DNA of 64,000 nt from Echinicola pacifica DSM 19836 (GCF_000373245.1 NZ_KB890739.1:783099-847098), one strand, 5' to 3'; numbered from the stretch's first letter, positions 1-10,632 are shown. A program made the numbers and translations. Notes: generated from the letters alone by a model not told the origin.

Positions 1-9
1 CGGGCAGGA

Positions 10-897
10 ATGGCTCAGCAGGACACCCTGTCCATACTCCACATCACCGATTTGCATGTGATTTTTAATCAAAATGCCTATATCCGGGAAATGATGGATT
101 ACCGTCAAAAGAAGGATTATCATCTGGGAGAGGCCAGGTTTCGTGAATTTCTGGAAACGGTGCCCCAGCAAACCCAAAGTGATATGATAGTGGCCACAGG
201 TGATTTGATAGATTTCTTTGAATCCGAGGTGGAGGACGGATCTATGTTGGATATCCAGACTCGTCAATTTTCAAAACTGATAGATGAATATGAATTACCG
301 CTACTGTTGACGATGGGTAATCATGAAACGTTTACTTTTGAGTGGAATGATACCTTGGAATATAAGCTTTTGCATAATCAGTTTTATACCGAGCGAGCGC
401 GGGCATTGTGGATTAGGAATTTGGATTGTTTTAAGAATGGAACGTACTTTAGTCGGTCTGTGCAGGTAGGGAATACTGCCTATAAGCTTATTTTTCTGGA
501 CGATAGCTTTTATGAGTTTGATCCGGAGGATGATACCAGCATTCCTTATATCAGCAAGCCACAGGAGTATTGGCTGGCAAATGAACTGGAGGAATCAGAT
601 GAGGACATAGAAATTCTGTTTATGCATATTCCCTTCTCCACGGAGGTGGCAGAAAATAATTCCTTCTATAAGATTTTAGAGAAGTTCCCTTCGTGTAAGC
701 TGGTGGTGGCGGGACACCATCATAAAAGCATCATTAAGAATTATCCGCAGGCTTCGGGCAATAACCTGGTCCAGGTACAGACAGCTGCCTTGGTAAACTC
801 TACTAATCACTGGCGGATGATCCAGTTAACCGAGGATAATATAATAGTCAGCGAAACAGGTCAACTAAGTCCCGAATTAGTGATTGAGGCTAAATAA
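10..897 (+). CDS. Calcineurin-like metallophosphoesterase
   Basis: A 295-residue protein of the calcineurin-like metallophosphoesterase superfamily. The metal-ligand motifs appear in the expected order: TDLH (D14, H16), GDLID (about 64-68), GNHE (103-106), a histidine in LFMHIP, and GHHH near residue 233. The family hydrolyses phosphomono- or phosphodiesters at a two-metal centre; the substrate cannot be told from sequence. There is no signal peptide, so it is probably cytoplasmic. The reading frame is open to the left edge of the window, so the true start may lie upstream of the ATG used here. It ends before a strong terminator and shows no functional link to the glycan genes downstream. Confidence 0.85.
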   Translation: MAQQDTLSILHITDLHVIFNQNAYIREMMDYRQKKDYHLGEARFREFLETVPQQTQSDMIVATGDLIDFFESEVEDGSMLDIQTRQFSKLIDEYELPLLLTMGNHETFTFEWNDTLEYKLLHNQFYTERARALWIRNLDCFKNGTYFSRSVQVGNTAYKLIFLDDSFYEFDPEDDTSIPYISKPQEYWLANELEESDEDIEILFMHIPFSTEVAENNSFYKILEKFPSCKLVVAGHHHKSIIKNYPQASGNNLVQVQTAALVNSTNHWRMIQLTEDNIIVSETGQLSPELVIEAK

Positions 898-938
898 CTT
901 CGGATATGGCCCTATACTATTGGAGCCAGAGTAATAGA

Positions 939-977
939 AAAAGAGGGGAGTCGTCAGTCGGCTTCCCTCTTTATTTT
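939..977 (+). terminator. Rho-independent terminator after the phosphoesterase gene
   Basis: An 11-bp stem (AAAGAGGGGAG at 940-950 with CTTCCCTCTTT at 962-972, one G-T wobble) with an 11-nt loop, followed by a short T-rich run. It lies about 45 nt after the phosphoesterase stop codon and separates that gene from the regulators to the right. Confidence 0.8.
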
Positions 978-1348
978 TGGGGATAAGATAGAAGGAGCTT
1001 TTTATGAAGTTAATTATGTAGAAGGAAGCGGCCATTTAGATCCTCGGTATGGGATAGAGGATAGGCCAGGATTCGAGGCCTCAGAGGCGGAAATAGGCAG
1101 GTAAATCTATAGGACTGGTTTGACGGTATGAAAAACTTTGGCGAAATTGAACGCTGAGCCCATTTTGGAGGGAGCAGGAAAATGACCGTTTTCGATAGAA
1201 CCTTATGGTTCAAGGTATTGGTGAATATCCCTGCAAATGGAGCTTATAGAATGGGGAGGAAGCAGGATGCTTTTCTCAAAAATTTCACCTAATTGCATCT
1301 CTGGAGGATCGATTTATAACTATTGCGCCAGCTAAAAATAAAAAGTAT
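978..1348. other. Intergenic region upstream of the first GntR gene
   Basis: No convincing gene is seen here; short open frames on the minus strand show no family features. A degenerate copy of the locus-wide operator-like motif lies at 1258-1270. The region probably holds the promoter of the GntR gene starting at 1349. Confidence 0.5.
1258..1270 (+). promoter_or_regulatory. Degenerate copy of the GGATACAGGATAC motif
   Basis: GGAAGCAGGATGC followed by a TTTT run. It differs from the copy at 23760 at only a few positions and keeps the CAGGATGC core. It sits 79 bp before the first GntR start codon, a position that would allow autoregulation. It is weaker than the other copies and may be chance. 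Confidence 0.35.
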
Positions 1349-2395
1349 ATGGAAAATAAGAGTTTTATCAGGATTGCGCCTAATTCCCGCATTCCAAAAT
1401 ATAGGCAAATTGTTAATTCCATAACTGAGGATGTGAACCACGGGAAATTAGATATTGGTTTCCGGATCCCATCCATCAATGAGCTGAGCGAGCATTATTA
1501 TGTATCGAGAGATACTGTGGAGAAGGCTTATAATATTCTCAAGAAAGAAGGCGTCATAGAGTCCAAAAAAGGCCGTGGCTATTTCATCGCTAACACCCTG
1601 AAAGTGGGCTATAAACGGATTCTTTTTCTTCTCAACAAGTTCAGCGATTATAAACTTAAGATCTATAAGGCCTTTTTGGGGGAATTTGGTCCCGAAGTGA
1701 AGGTGGATTTTTATGTCTATCATTGCGATCAGCAGCTCTTTATCAATAAGGTAAATGAGTCCCTGGGCCAATATGATTACTTCATCGTGATGCCGCACTT
1801 CAAGGATGATGAAAATTACCATCAAAACTGCAGTGACCGGGTATTGGAGACCATAAGGAAAATCCCTCTTAATAAACTGATTATTATGGACAATAAACTC
1901 GACCAATTGGGAGAGGACGTCGCCACCGTTTATCAGGATTTTAAAATGGATATCTACCATGCTTTGACAGAAGCGAAAGAAGGCTTGGTGAAGTACGAGA
2001 AACTGATTTTGATATTTCCTGATAACTCTCTGTATCCTCATCCCCAGGAAATTAAGTTTGGCTTCAGGAAATTTTGTGGGGAGTATAAGTTTGATTTTGA
2101 GATCATTGACAGCTCGGAGGAGGAATTTGAGATGCAGGCTGGAGATGCTTTTATTGTGGTCAAAGAAAATGACCTTGTGAATATCATCAGCCAGGTCAAG
2201 GCCAATGGGCTGAACTTAGGTGTTGATCTTGGGGTGATCTCCTATAATGATACCCCCCTGAAAAAATTCCTTGGTATCACCGTCATCACCACGGATTTTG
2301 AGGAAATGGGTAAGATCGCCCAAAAATTTATTTCCTCTAATAAAAGAGACCAAATCAAAAATAATTTTACACTTATCAATAGAGGTTCGATCTGA
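1349..2395 (+). CDS. GntR-family regulator with LacI/periplasmic-binding-type effector domain (paralogue 1)
   Basis: A 348-residue transcription regulator. Residues about 10-75 form a GntR winged helix: PKYRQIV, then an IPSINELSEHYYVSRDTVEKAY recognition segment (described in parts: IPSINELSEHY, VSRDTVEKAY), then a KKGRGYF wing. The rest resembles a LacI-type sugar-binding domain, ending with GVISYNDTPLK and a TTDF motif typical of that fold. This AraR-like layout binds a sugar that changes DNA affinity. It is clearly paralogous over its whole length to the protein starting at 2877. Position beside the rhamnose-glycan genes suggests control of those genes in response to rhamnose or a derivative (inference). 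An alternative is that only one paralogue senses the sugar. Confidence 0.88.
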   Translation: MENKSFIRIAPNSRIPKYRQIVNSITEDVNHGKLDIGFRIPSINELSEHYYVSRDTVEKAYNILKKEGVIESKKGRGYFIANTLKVGYKRILFLLNKFSDYKLKIYKAFLGEFGPEVKVDFYVYHCDQQLFINKVNESLGQYDYFIVMPHFKDDENYHQNCSDRVLETIRKIPLNKLIIMDNKLDQLGEDVATVYQDFKMDIYHALTEAKEGLVKYEKLILIFPDNSLYPHPQEIKFGFRKFCGEYKFDFEIIDSSEEEFEMQAGDAFIVVKENDLVNIISQVKANGLNLGVDLGVISYNDTPLKKFLGITVITTDFEEMGKIAQKFISSNKRDQIKNNFTLINRGSI

Positions 2396-2876
2396 TCGTA
2401 GGCCTTTAGACAAAAGAGAGGGTACGCTTTATTCCCTTATTAAATCCGCCTAAAAGGTCTATGAATTGCTTTTATAGCCCTTTTTATAAGGAGGCTACCT
2501 TCCTCGAAAATTGATTTTTTTGTCACAGCCTTCTAAATTTTGTGTGCTTGGATCTCCTTGCTTTTTGTAGGGCTTTGGATTATTTAATAGATTTAATTTG
2601 GCACACCTAGTAGGATACAGGTTACTTTCAGCCAAAACCTTTTTTATATTTACTTTATACCCAAGTAACAATAACCACAAGATGAATTTCATTTGTGTAG
2701 ATATTCAGGAGGTATTCTGTATATCTATGGAGGAGGAAGATCGATCTATCAGGAAAGTGGGGAGAAATAATCGTTTAGGAAACCCTGTTTTTGGACTGTC
2801 AGGTAGAGGAGGTGAGAAGGCTACTTTGGGGACTGCTTAGTGCGGATTATTATAATTACCCAAAACCCTTATAGTC
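2396..2876. other. Intergenic region between the two GntR genes
   Basis: About 480 bp with no supported gene. It contains an operator-like copy at 2613-2625, so the second regulator probably has its own promoter instead of being only co-transcribed with the first. Confidence 0.5.
2613..2625 (+). promoter_or_regulatory. Operator-like motif GGATACAGGTTAC
   Basis: One mismatch from the GGATACAGGATAC form. It lies about 250 bp upstream of the second GntR start codon and is followed by a T-rich stretch. Interpreted as an autoregulatory site of the GntR proteins (inference from recurrence across the locus). Confidence 0.6.
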
Positions 2877-3920
2877 ATGACGACTGAAACGCAATTATTC
2901 AAAAGTTATATAAATGAGCATTCTCGGGTACCAAAATACCGCCAGCTGGCCACCATATTTATAGAGGCAGTAGAGAGGGGAGATATTCAGGTGGGGGAGA
3001 AGCTGCCGTCTATCAGTGAGTTGCGTGAGGGGACTGGCTTGGCGAGGGATACCATTGTCAGGGCTTTCAACTATCTTCAGGAGAAGAAAATCGTCACTTC
3101 TGTGATGAGCAAGGGGTTTTATGTGACTCGAAATGTAAATCTGGCCAAGACTAAAGTACTGATAGTCCTAAATAAACTAAGCAGTTATAAGCTGAAATTA
3201 TATCACTTATTTGTCGATGCTTTGGGTGCAAATTACCAAGTGGACCTTAGGGTTCATCATTGTAATGCGGCCTATCTGCAGGTCATTCTGGACGAGAATG
3301 TATTGGCCTATGAGCATATTGTGGTGATGCCACATTTCAGCGGTTTACCAGACAAGGTTCGGGAAGTCATCCAATATTTTAAACGGATGCCTTCAGAAAA
3401 ATTACTATTAATGGACAAGTACCTGCCCGAGCTGGAGGACAGCGTGCCCTGCATATACCAGGATTTTGAAAGCGATATTTATTTCGCCCTTCAAGACGGC
3501 ATCCACAAGCTCAAAAAGTACGAGAAGGTCACTTTGGTATTTCCTGAGAATCCAGTGTATCCCTACCCACAGGAGATCAAAAATGGATTTATCAGATTTT
3601 GCGAAGCGATCAATTGCCAGTATGAGGTCATCGATAGGATCTATGAGGATATGGAGTTTCGCCCTCAGGATGCCTATATCATTATTGATGAGGAGGACCT
3701 GATTAGCTTCCTGCAGCAGGCCAGGGATGGAGCGATAGATTTGGGGAATGGTCTGGGAGTGATCTCCTATAATGACACCCCTTTGAAGGAGGTCTTGGGA
3801 ATATCCGTGATGACTACAGATTTTGAGGTGATGGCGGATTCTGCAGCTTATATGATCAAAAAGAAAAAATGTGAAGCGGTACAAAACTTCTTTAGCTTCA
3901 TCGACAGAGGAAGCATTTAG
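2877..3920 (+). CDS. GntR-family regulator with LacI/periplasmic-binding-type effector domain (paralogue 2)
   Basis: A 347-residue regulator with the same layout as its upstream neighbour: N-terminal GntR winged helix at about residues 11-78 (VPKYRQL, LPSISELREGTGLARDT, MSKGFYV wing) and a LacI-like sensor domain ending in GVISYNDTPLK and TTDF. The two proteins align end to end, both finishing in DRGSI or NRGSI, so they arose by duplication. The recognition helices differ (VSRDTVEKAYN versus LARDTIVRAFN), which could alter operator choice. An operator-like site lies upstream and a strong terminator downstream. Role as regulator of the adjacent rhamnose-glycan locus is inferred from position and from the shared motif. 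Confidence 0.88.
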   Translation: MTTETQLFKSYINEHSRVPKYRQLATIFIEAVERGDIQVGEKLPSISELREGTGLARDTIVRAFNYLQEKKIVTSVMSKGFYVTRNVNLAKTKVLIVLNKLSSYKLKLYHLFVDALGANYQVDLRVHHCNAAYLQVILDENVLAYEHIVVMPHFSGLPDKVREVIQYFKRMPSEKLLLMDKYLPELEDSVPCIYQDFESDIYFALQDGIHKLKKYEKVTLVFPENPVYPYPQEIKNGFIRFCEAINCQYEVIDRIYEDMEFRPQDAYIIIDEEDLISFLQQARDGAIDLGNGLGVISYNDTPLKEVLGISVMTTDFEVMADSAAYMIKKKKCEAVQNFFSFIDRGSI

Positions 3921-4040
3921 GCGGTTTACCAGCTGTTATTGAGGGTTTTATTTTGCCCCTGGGGCAATGATAACTCTTCTTTATAATCAAAAAAAAATAT
4001 AAGACATTTCATTTAATATAGGGGTTTATTGTTTACCAAC

Positions 4041-4079
4041 GCAACCTTGATGTTTTGCACCAAGGTTGCTTCTTTTTTT
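4041..4079 (+). terminator. Rho-independent terminator after second GntR gene
   Basis: A perfect 9-bp stem, GCAACCTTG (4041-4049) with CAAGGTTGC (4061-4069), loop of 11 nt, followed by TTCTTTTTTT. It lies 120 nt after the stop codon of the second GntR gene. Confidence 0.85.
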
Positions 4080-4362
4080 ACCCTTTTGGCTAGAGCCAAT
4101 TGCTATACCCTCGGCAATACTCTTCAGAATAGGGAAAAGAAGGGCTTTGGAAGCCTTAAACCATAATTAAATTATTTATTTTAGGGATATAAACTCCCTT
4201 CCGCACGCTTTAGCTTATTATGAGGGAAGACTTACCAATTGGAGGAGAGACTGGTGAGGCACTATATTCATTTGCTGGTGTGATGATGCTATGATGGTTT
4301 GTTTTAGGATTAACTATTATACCCATTCAGCCCTAAATCTTTGCTCTTTTCCAAACCCATAA

Positions 4363-4375
4363 GGATACAGGATAG
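4363..4375 (+). promoter_or_regulatory. Operator-like motif GGATACAGGATAG
   Basis: A 12-of-13 match to GGATACAGGATAC, 126 bp before the start codon of the sulfatase-GH78 gene that opens the long enzyme run. The direct repeat of GGATA with a 7-bp step is intact. Confidence 0.7.
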
Positions 4376-4500
4376 ACCTTTTAATAATTTAGCGTAGTTT
4401 AGTATTTGCCCGTGAGCATGGTTTTTAAGACTCTGTGACAGCAATTGTGGAGTGGGGCATATCTGTTTAAGAATTAAAAAATAAAAATACCCAAAAGTTA

Positions 4501-7500
4501 ATGCAAAAATTTATTGTATTATTCACCCTACTAGTAGCCCTCGGCGGCCAGAATGTAGTATTTTCCCAGCAAAATAATAACGGCACAGAGCGGCCTAATA
4601 TTATCTTTATTTTGACGGATGACCAGCGCTATGATGCTTTGGGATATGCGGGGAATAAATATGTGAACACCCCCGAAATGGATAATCTGGCCAAATCAGG
4701 CAGCTATTTCGAAACCGCCGTGGTGACCACCCCGATTTGTGCGGCCAGTAGGGCCAGTATCCTTACCGGACTTCATGAAAGGGCTCATAATTATAATTTT
4801 CAAACCGGAAATATCCGGGAGGAATATATGAATGATGCCTACCCGACGCTGCTAAAAGACAATGGCTATTATACAGGTTTTTATGGTAAATTCGGGGTCC
4901 GCTATGACGATCTCGAAAAGCAATTTGATGTCTATGAATCCTATGATCGTAATAATCAATATAAGGATAAAAGAGGCTATTACTATAAAACAATAGATGG
5001 AGACACGGTCCACCTGACTCGCTATACAGGCCAGCAGGCGATTGACTTTATTGAGGAGGCTCCCCAGAATGAGCCTTTCTGCCTGTCGCTCAGCTTCAGC
5101 GCACCTCATGCCCATGATGGTGCGCCAGATCAGTATTTTTGGCAGTCCACCACCGACCAGCTCCTACAAAACACCAGCATCCCAGCCCCAGCGCTTGGAG
5201 ATGACAAATACTTCGAAGCACAACCTCAGTTCGTCAGAGAAGGCTTCAACCGCCTACGGTGGACCTGGAGATATGATACGGAGGAAAAGTACCAGCACAG
5301 CCTTAAGGGATATTACCGTATGATCGCAGGTATTGACCTGGAGATAGCCAAGATCCGTGAGAAGCTGAAAGAAAAAGGCCTGGATAAAAATACAGTCATC
5401 ATCGTGATGGGCGATAATGGCTACTTCCTAGGCGAACGTCAGCTTGCTGGAAAGTGGTTGATGTATGATAATTCCATCCGAGTGCCCCTCATTATTTATG
5501 ATCCACGAGTGGACAAGCACCAGGATATCAAAGATATGGTGCTTAATATAGATGTGACCTCTACCATCGCCGATCTGGCGGGAGTGGCTCGTCCAGAGGC
5601 TTGGCAAGGTAAGAGCCTGATGCCCCTCGTCAATAAGCAGGAAAAGCATATCGACAGAGATACCATTCTTATTGAGCATATATGGGAATTCAGTGAGATC
5701 CCGCCTAGTGAAGGGGTGCGTACAGAAGAGTGGAAATATTTCCGCTATGTGAATGATAAATCAGCAGAAGAACTATATAATATCAAAAAGGATCCCCAGG
5801 AAATCAACAACCTGATCCATGATCCCCAATACCAGGAGGTGGCCCGGTCTTTACGTGCCAAATGCGATGAGCTTATCCGGAAAAACAGCAATGCTTTCCG
5901 GGCGGCACCTTCCGACCTGACCGTGGAGCTGATCCGTGAGCCCAGCAGAGGCGTGAAGGTCCTGGATATGAAGCCAGAGTTTGGCTGGCAGGTCCCGCAA
6001 GCAGCCAATTACCAGTCGGCTTATCAGATTCTCCTGGCTTCCAGCAAGGAATCTATCGATGCCAATAAGGGGGACGTGTGGAACAGTACTCAGGTGCGCT
6101 CCGATGCCTCCTCGAATGTGGAGTATCCCGGCGATCCGCTGAAAGCTGGACAGACCTATTATTGGAAAGTTCGCATTTGGGATGATGGTAATCGCCTGCT
6201 CGATTATTCCGAGCCACAGGAGTTTACCATAGGTGAAAGTAAGGACTATATGATCTCCACAGCCAATATCCAGGAGGCTAGCAGGATTAAAGCTCAGGTA
6301 TTTGAGAAGCGTGGGGAGGTATATTTCATGGATTTTGGTAAGGATGCCTTTGCCACGATGGAATTTAATTATGAAACCACCAAGGCCGACACCTTGGTCT
6401 TTAGGGTCGGTGAGATGGTGGATGGCCAGTATGTAAACCGTACTCCACCTGCCAAAAGCAATATCCGCTATCAGGAAATCAAGGTGGCTGTGAGTCCGGA
6501 TAAGACCAAATACCAGCTGCCAGTACACAAAAATATCAAGAATACTTTACCCAATAAAGCCCTTCCATTACCAGAAGGAACACCCGTATTGGTGCCTTTT
6601 AGGTATGCAGAAGTGGAGGGAGCCCAAGGCCCCATGAAGGCAGAGGATTTTACTCAGCTGGCTTACCATACTTATTTTGATGATCAGGCCAGTTCTTTTA
6701 TGAGTTCGGATGATATCCTGAATCAAGTGTGGGAATTGTGTAAATACTCCATCAAAGCCACCACTTTCAATGGCTTATATGTGGATGGTGACCGGGAGCG
6801 TATCCCCTACGAAGCCGATGCTTACCTCAACCAGTTGAGCCATTATACCACGGATGCAGAATATGCGATGGCCAGAAGGACCATTGAGTATTTTATGGAG
6901 CATCCCACCTGGCCTACCGAGTGGCAGCAGCATGTGGCCTTGATGCTATATGCAGATTATATGTACACCGGCAATACCGAGCTGATCAAAAAATACTATG
7001 AGCCATTGAAGTATAAGACCTTATATGAGCTGGCCAATGAAGATGGACTGATCACTTCTACCAAGGTGGATCATGAATATATGCTGAAATTGGGCTTTAA
7101 GGAAGGCTATAGTAAGAAGCTATCCGATATCGTCGATTGGCCTCCTGCAGGTTTCAACGGAGACACTACCATGCTCGGGGAGCAAGATGGATTTGTCTTC
7201 AAACCTTATAATACCATGATCAATGCATTCTATTTTGAGAATATGAAGATCATGGCCGAGTTTGCTAAGATCATGGGCAGGACGCAGGAATCTATGGATT
7301 TTGAGCTGCGAGCAGCCAAGGTGAAGAAAGCGGTAAATGAGCAGATGTTTGATAAAGAACGAGGGGTATATATCGATGGCATAGGGACTGACCATGCTTC
7401 CTTGCATGCGAATATGACTCCATTGGCCTTTGGTTTGGTACCTGATGAGTATAAGGATTCCGTGTTGGAATTTGTAAAATCCCGAGGAATGGCTTGCAGC

Positions 7501-8028
7501 GTGTATGGTTCTCAATATTTGATGGATGCTTTATATGAAGCTGGGGAAGCCGATTATGCCTTGGAATTACTTACTGATACCGGCGAGAGAAGTTGGTATA
7601 ATATGATACGCATTGGCTCCACCATTACCCTGGAAGCTTGGGACAATAAATTCAAAAGTAACTTGGACTGGAACCATGCCTGGGGCGCAGTACCTGCCAA
7701 TATCATCCCAAGAGGACTATGGGGAATCAAACCAAAGACTCCGGGATTTGGCATCGCCACCATCCACCCGCAGATGAGCAGCCTGAAAAACAGTACAGTG
7801 GAAGTACCCACCGTCCGCGGCACCATCAAGGGAACCTATACCTACCAGGGGGCGAGGCTGCAAACTTATGAAATAGAAATCCCTGCCAATATGTTGGCTG
7901 AATTTTCACTCAGCGATATGCAAGGCAAGGATATCATCCATAATGGTGAAAAAGTGCCTTCTGCATTCAATATGGTCAGACTGAAACCAGGTAAGCATAC
8001 CATTCAGTTGGTTATTAACTCCTTTTGA
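4501..8028 (+). CDS. Secreted sulfatase / GH78 alpha-L-rhamnosidase fusion
   Basis: A 1175-residue two-enzyme protein with an N-terminal signal peptide (about residues 1-22). The first half, about 30-480, is an S1-type formylglycine sulfatase: [11 protein letters not shown] supplies metal ligands and C80-A-A-S-R84 is the formylglycine signature, in the alanine variant of CxPxR. From about 490 a GH78 alpha-L-rhamnosidase follows: beta-sandwich regions, then the helical barrel with [12 protein letters not shown], where E766 aligns with the GH78 general acid. A sulfatase fused to GH78 is known from the Formosa agariphila ulvan locus (P36, S1_25/GH78). The fusion would remove sulfate and then rhamnose from the same chain end. 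First gene of a same-strand run to 18697; the next gene follows after 39 bp. Confidence 0.9.
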   Translation: MQKFIVLFTLLVALGGQNVVFSQQNNNGTERPNIIFILTDDQRYDALGYAGNKYVNTPEMDNLAKSGSYFETAVVTTPICAASRASILTGLHERAHNYNFQTGNIREEYMNDAYPTLLKDNGYYTGFYGKFGVRYDDLEKQFDVYESYDRNNQYKDKRGYYYKTIDGDTVHLTRYTGQQAIDFIEEAPQNEPFCLSLSFSAPHAHDGAPDQYFWQSTTDQLLQNTSIPAPALGDDKYFEAQPQFVREGFNRLRWTWRYDTEEKYQHSLKGYYRMIAGIDLEIAKIREKLKEKGLDKNTVIIVMGDNGYFLGERQLAGKWLMYDNSIRVPLIIYDPRVDKHQDIKDMVLNIDVTSTIADLAGVARPEAWQGKSLMPLVNKQEKHIDRDTILIEHIWEFSEIPPSEGVRTEEWKYFRYVNDKSAEELYNIKKDPQEINNLIHDPQYQEVARSLRAKCDELIRKNSNAFRAAPSDLTVELIREPSRGVKVLDMKPEFGWQVPQAANYQSAYQILLASSKESIDANKGDVWNSTQVRSDASSNVEYPGDPLKAGQTYYWKVRIWDDGNRLLDYSEPQEFTIGESKDYMISTANIQEASRIKAQVFEKRGEVYFMDFGKDAFATMEFNYETTKADTLVFRVGEMVDGQYVNRTPPAKSNIRYQEIKVAVSPDKTKYQLPVHKNIKNTLPNKALPLPEGTPVLVPFRYAEVEGAQGPMKAEDFTQLAYHTYFDDQASSFMSSDDILNQVWELCKYSIKATTFNGLYVDGDRERIPYEADAYLNQLSHYTTDAEYAMARRTIEYFMEHPTWPTEWQQHVALMLYADYMYTGNTELIKKYYEPLKYKTLYELANEDGLITSTKVDHEYMLKLGFKEGYSKKLSDIVDWPPAGFNGDTTMLGEQDGFVFKPYNTMINAFYFENMKIMAEFAKIMGRTQESMDFELRAAKVKKAVNEQMFDKERGVYIDGIGTDHASLHANMTPLAFGLVPDEYKDSVLEFVKSRGMACSVYGSQYLMDALYEAGEADYALELLTDTGERSWYNMIRIGSTITLEAWDNKFKSNLDWNHAWGAVPANIIPRGLWGIKPKTPGFGIATIHPQMSSLKNSTVEVPTVRGTIKGTYTYQGARLQTYEIEIPANMLAEFSLSDMQGKDIIHNGEKVPSAFNMVRLKPGKHTIQLVINSF

Positions 8029-8067
8029 TGGGGAGAGCATTATATTCCAAACTATAACTAAAACATA

Positions 8068-10632
8068 ATGCGTAGCTTGGTTTTGGCCTTAGCCTGTATG
8101 ATTTTGCTTGCTGAGGGTCAGGAGTCCATCGCTCAGGGTTCTGACAGACCCCTGATATGGGTGAATCAGTCTGATAAAGCGGAGATTCTACAGAAAATAG
8201 AAAATCAGCCCTGGGCAAAAGATTTTTATGAAGCCTATAAAAATCGCTTGGATAAGGAGCTGAACCAGTACATGGACTCTCCCAGCCAGTTTCTAAGACA
8301 GATGCCTTGGGACTGGTCAAAGCAGGTAAATGGAAATATTCCGCCGCTAAAAACTTTTCTGGATTTCAGCCAGGAAAATAGCGGGGCGAGGTCCATTCTC
8401 AATCAGTATCTGCAGATGGGAATAGACGCTGGCATTCTTTATTACCTTACCGGGGAGGAGGATTATGCACAGTTTGCCTTGGATATCCTACATACTTATG
8501 TGGAGGGAATCCACCAGCTGCAGCCCAGCTCAGCTACCGGAAATGGCGGCTGGGTATATCCTGATGATCACCTGCGTGAAGCGCGGGTGATAGGGGCACA
8601 GCTTCCTATCATCTATGATTTTATTGCTGGTTTTTTGGCGCAAAATCCTAAAGCCTACGACCTCGGGCAGGATCGAATGGTGGATTTTTCGATTGAAAAA
8701 GCACAAGCGCTCTTCCTGACTTATGCCCGACTAGCAGTAGAACATGGCCATACCGGATCCAATTGGTCGGTACTGGAGTCCTTTAGCCTCGTGCACAATG
8801 CACTAGCGTTGGAGGATTTGTCCTTGAGAAAGAAATACCTGGATTTTTATATCAAAGAAGGCACAAGCAAGCAGGATGCCCTTCCGGATATTGCCGCATC
8901 CTACCAGAATGAAGGCGATGTATATCCCGAAACTTCCCAATATTCCAATGGAGTAGCCGAATATTCCAGCCGCATGATATTACTCCTTGATCATTATGAT
9001 TTTAGGCTTAAGCTTGGCAGAGAATACTATAAGATCCCCTTGTCCATAGACCGCTGGAACAGCCTGAGGTATCCCAATGGTGATATAGCCCGATTCGGTG
9101 ATGGCCATCGGTATTTTGAGGAGCCTTATGAGGGCTATGATATGGCCTATCTTCTCGGACAGAAAGAAGACATTCCTAAACTCACCAGGAAATTTGGGCC
9201 TCTGCTTACCGAAGCCATCCGGAAAGGGAAATACGACAGAGCCAAACTTGGCCCGCGTACAAGTCCTGTGTCGGTGTACCTGCAGCCCACAAGATTGCTA
9301 TGGATTGAGGAGACGAAAGACTTTCCCTTCGAGGAGTTAAGCCTTCCCAGGACGGACGACTTTCCGCATGCAGGACTGTATTTACAAAGAAATTTGAGTA
9401 GTACCGGCAATCCTCACTTTGGACTGATGTCCTTTGTGGGTGGAGCACAAATGGTGCATGGCCATGCCAGTGGGATGGATATGGAGCTCTATGGGCTAGG
9501 GGAAGTACTAGGTGTGGACCAAGGGAGAGGTGCTTACCGAACCGATCTGCACGAAAATTACTCCCGGCTATTTGCCGCCCATAATACCGTGGTGGTCAAT
9601 GGCGCCAGCCAGGGGGAGGGCGATTGGGTAAATCTAGGGATCAATACCACCGAACTCATCGCTATGGAGCCCATGCCTAAGGAAAATGCTCGGTCCCCTT
9701 ATCACTCTTTTAGCCGAACGGGCTTTGTGGATGATAGGGGAGATAAGGCCGAAGCGCAGCAGGAAAGGACCATGGCCCTGATCCGCACCTCGCCCACCAC
9801 AGGCTATTATATGGATATCTTCCGATCAAAATCCTCCCTTGAGGAGGAATACCATGATTATCTGTACCATAATATTGGGGACCGCTTGGAGTTTCTGAAT
9901 CAGGAACTCACCTTAAGGGCCGAGCCTAAGCGCTATAAAGAAAATGAGGAGGCTGATTATAAACCCAACCAGCACTACCGAAATCCAGGTTGGCATTTTT
10001 TTGAGGAGGTGATGAGCACTGGGATTTATGAGTCGGAGCTGACCGCAAGATTTGAGATCAATCAGCTGACTGGATACGATCGGTATATGAAGGTTTATAT
10101 CCCTGGCAATGTGGACCGGGAATATACCAAAGTCATGGCACCGAGGACCTTCGAATCTCCCAAGCCCTATGACGAGCTGCCGACGCCTACCTTAGTCATA
10201 CGCCAGCAGGGCGAGGCCTGGACCCAACCTTTTGCACTGATCTTTGAGCCTACCGAAAAAAATGGCCTGAGCTCAGGCATACAGTCTGTCGAAAAACTTG
10301 AAGCGGGGGGAGTGTTTAAGGGCTTTAAGGTGGTGAGCAAAATTGATAATAAGATACTTACCCAATATATCATTAGTCAGGGGAAGGAGGAGGAGTACGT
10401 GCATACGGGGATGAATTTCCGGTTTGAGGGGGCTTTTGCGGTTATCACCTATGGAGAGCGGAGGAGGCTGCAGCATGTTTATATCGGAGAAGGTAGGCTA
10501 TTTGACTGTAAAGAGCTGAAGCTTAGTTCCTCGGATATGCAGCCGATGAGTGTTTTTGTAGAGTGGTCGGATACTGCCCTTCAGGTGAATGCCAGCAATA
10601 ATGTCGTGATAGGCAAAAAGAGGAATGACTAA
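8068..10632 (+). CDS. Secreted heparinase II/III-type polysaccharide lyase, probable ulvan lyase (PL40-like)
   Basis: An 854-residue protein with a signal peptide ending near SIAQG (about residue 23). The N-terminal half is helix-rich and fits an (alpha/alpha) toroid: HTGSNWSVLESF and TSQYSNGVAEYSS match the Asn and Tyr regions of this lyase clan. The second half carries HASGMDMELY and AAHNTVVVNG (H505), the classic heparinase II/III-like beta-sandwich signature. Length and layout resemble the PL40 ulvan lyase (F. agariphila P10). Such enzymes cleave beside the uronic acid by beta-elimination and leave a 4,5-unsaturated end, which is the substrate of the GH105 encoded next. The family number is inferred without a search; other heparinase-fold families are possible. 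Confidence 0.78.
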   Translation: MRSLVLALACMILLAEGQESIAQGSDRPLIWVNQSDKAEILQKIENQPWAKDFYEAYKNRLDKELNQYMDSPSQFLRQMPWDWSKQVNGNIPPLKTFLDFSQENSGARSILNQYLQMGIDAGILYYLTGEEDYAQFALDILHTYVEGIHQLQPSSATGNGGWVYPDDHLREARVIGAQLPIIYDFIAGFLAQNPKAYDLGQDRMVDFSIEKAQALFLTYARLAVEHGHTGSNWSVLESFSLVHNALALEDLSLRKKYLDFYIKEGTSKQDALPDIAASYQNEGDVYPETSQYSNGVAEYSSRMILLLDHYDFRLKLGREYYKIPLSIDRWNSLRYPNGDIARFGDGHRYFEEPYEGYDMAYLLGQKEDIPKLTRKFGPLLTEAIRKGKYDRAKLGPRTSPVSVYLQPTRLLWIEETKDFPFEELSLPRTDDFPHAGLYLQRNLSSTGNPHFGLMSFVGGAQMVHGHASGMDMELYGLGEVLGVDQGRGAYRTDLHENYSRLFAAHNTVVVNGASQGEGDWVNLGINTTELIAMEPMPKENARSPYHSFSRTGFVDDRGDKAEAQQERTMALIRTSPTTGYYMDIFRSKSSLEEEYHDYLYHNIGDRLEFLNQELTLRAEPKRYKENEEADYKPNQHYRNPGWHFFEEVMSTGIYESELTARFEINQLTGYDRYMKVYIPGNVDREYTKVMAPRTFESPKPYDELPTPTLVIRQQGEAWTQPFALIFEPTEKNGLSSGIQSVEKLEAGGVFKGFKVVSKIDNKILTQYIISQGKEEEYVHTGMNFRFEGAFAVITYGERRRLQHVYIGEGRLFDCKELKLSSSDMQPMSVFVEWSDTALQVNASNNVVIGKKRND

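Larger units (their letters stand above)
3921..4500. other. Intergenic region before the sulfatase-GH78 run
   Basis: About 580 bp holding the terminator of the second GntR gene (4041-4079) and an operator-like site (4363-4375). No gene is supported. The promoter of the 4501-18697 run is expected between 4360 and 4500. Confidence 0.6.

Noticed and set aside
1448-2041. A 197-codon open frame on the minus strand
   Set aside because: Antisense to the first GntR gene, whose domains are clear; no family features in the minus-strand product.
3952-3966. TTGCCCCTGGGGCAA inverted repeat after the second GntR gene
   Set aside because: Short stem with no T run; the real terminator is the hairpin at 4041-4079.
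5851-6528. A 225-codon open frame on the minus strand
   Set aside because: Antisense to the sulfatase-GH78 fusion; composition is that expected of a shadow frame.
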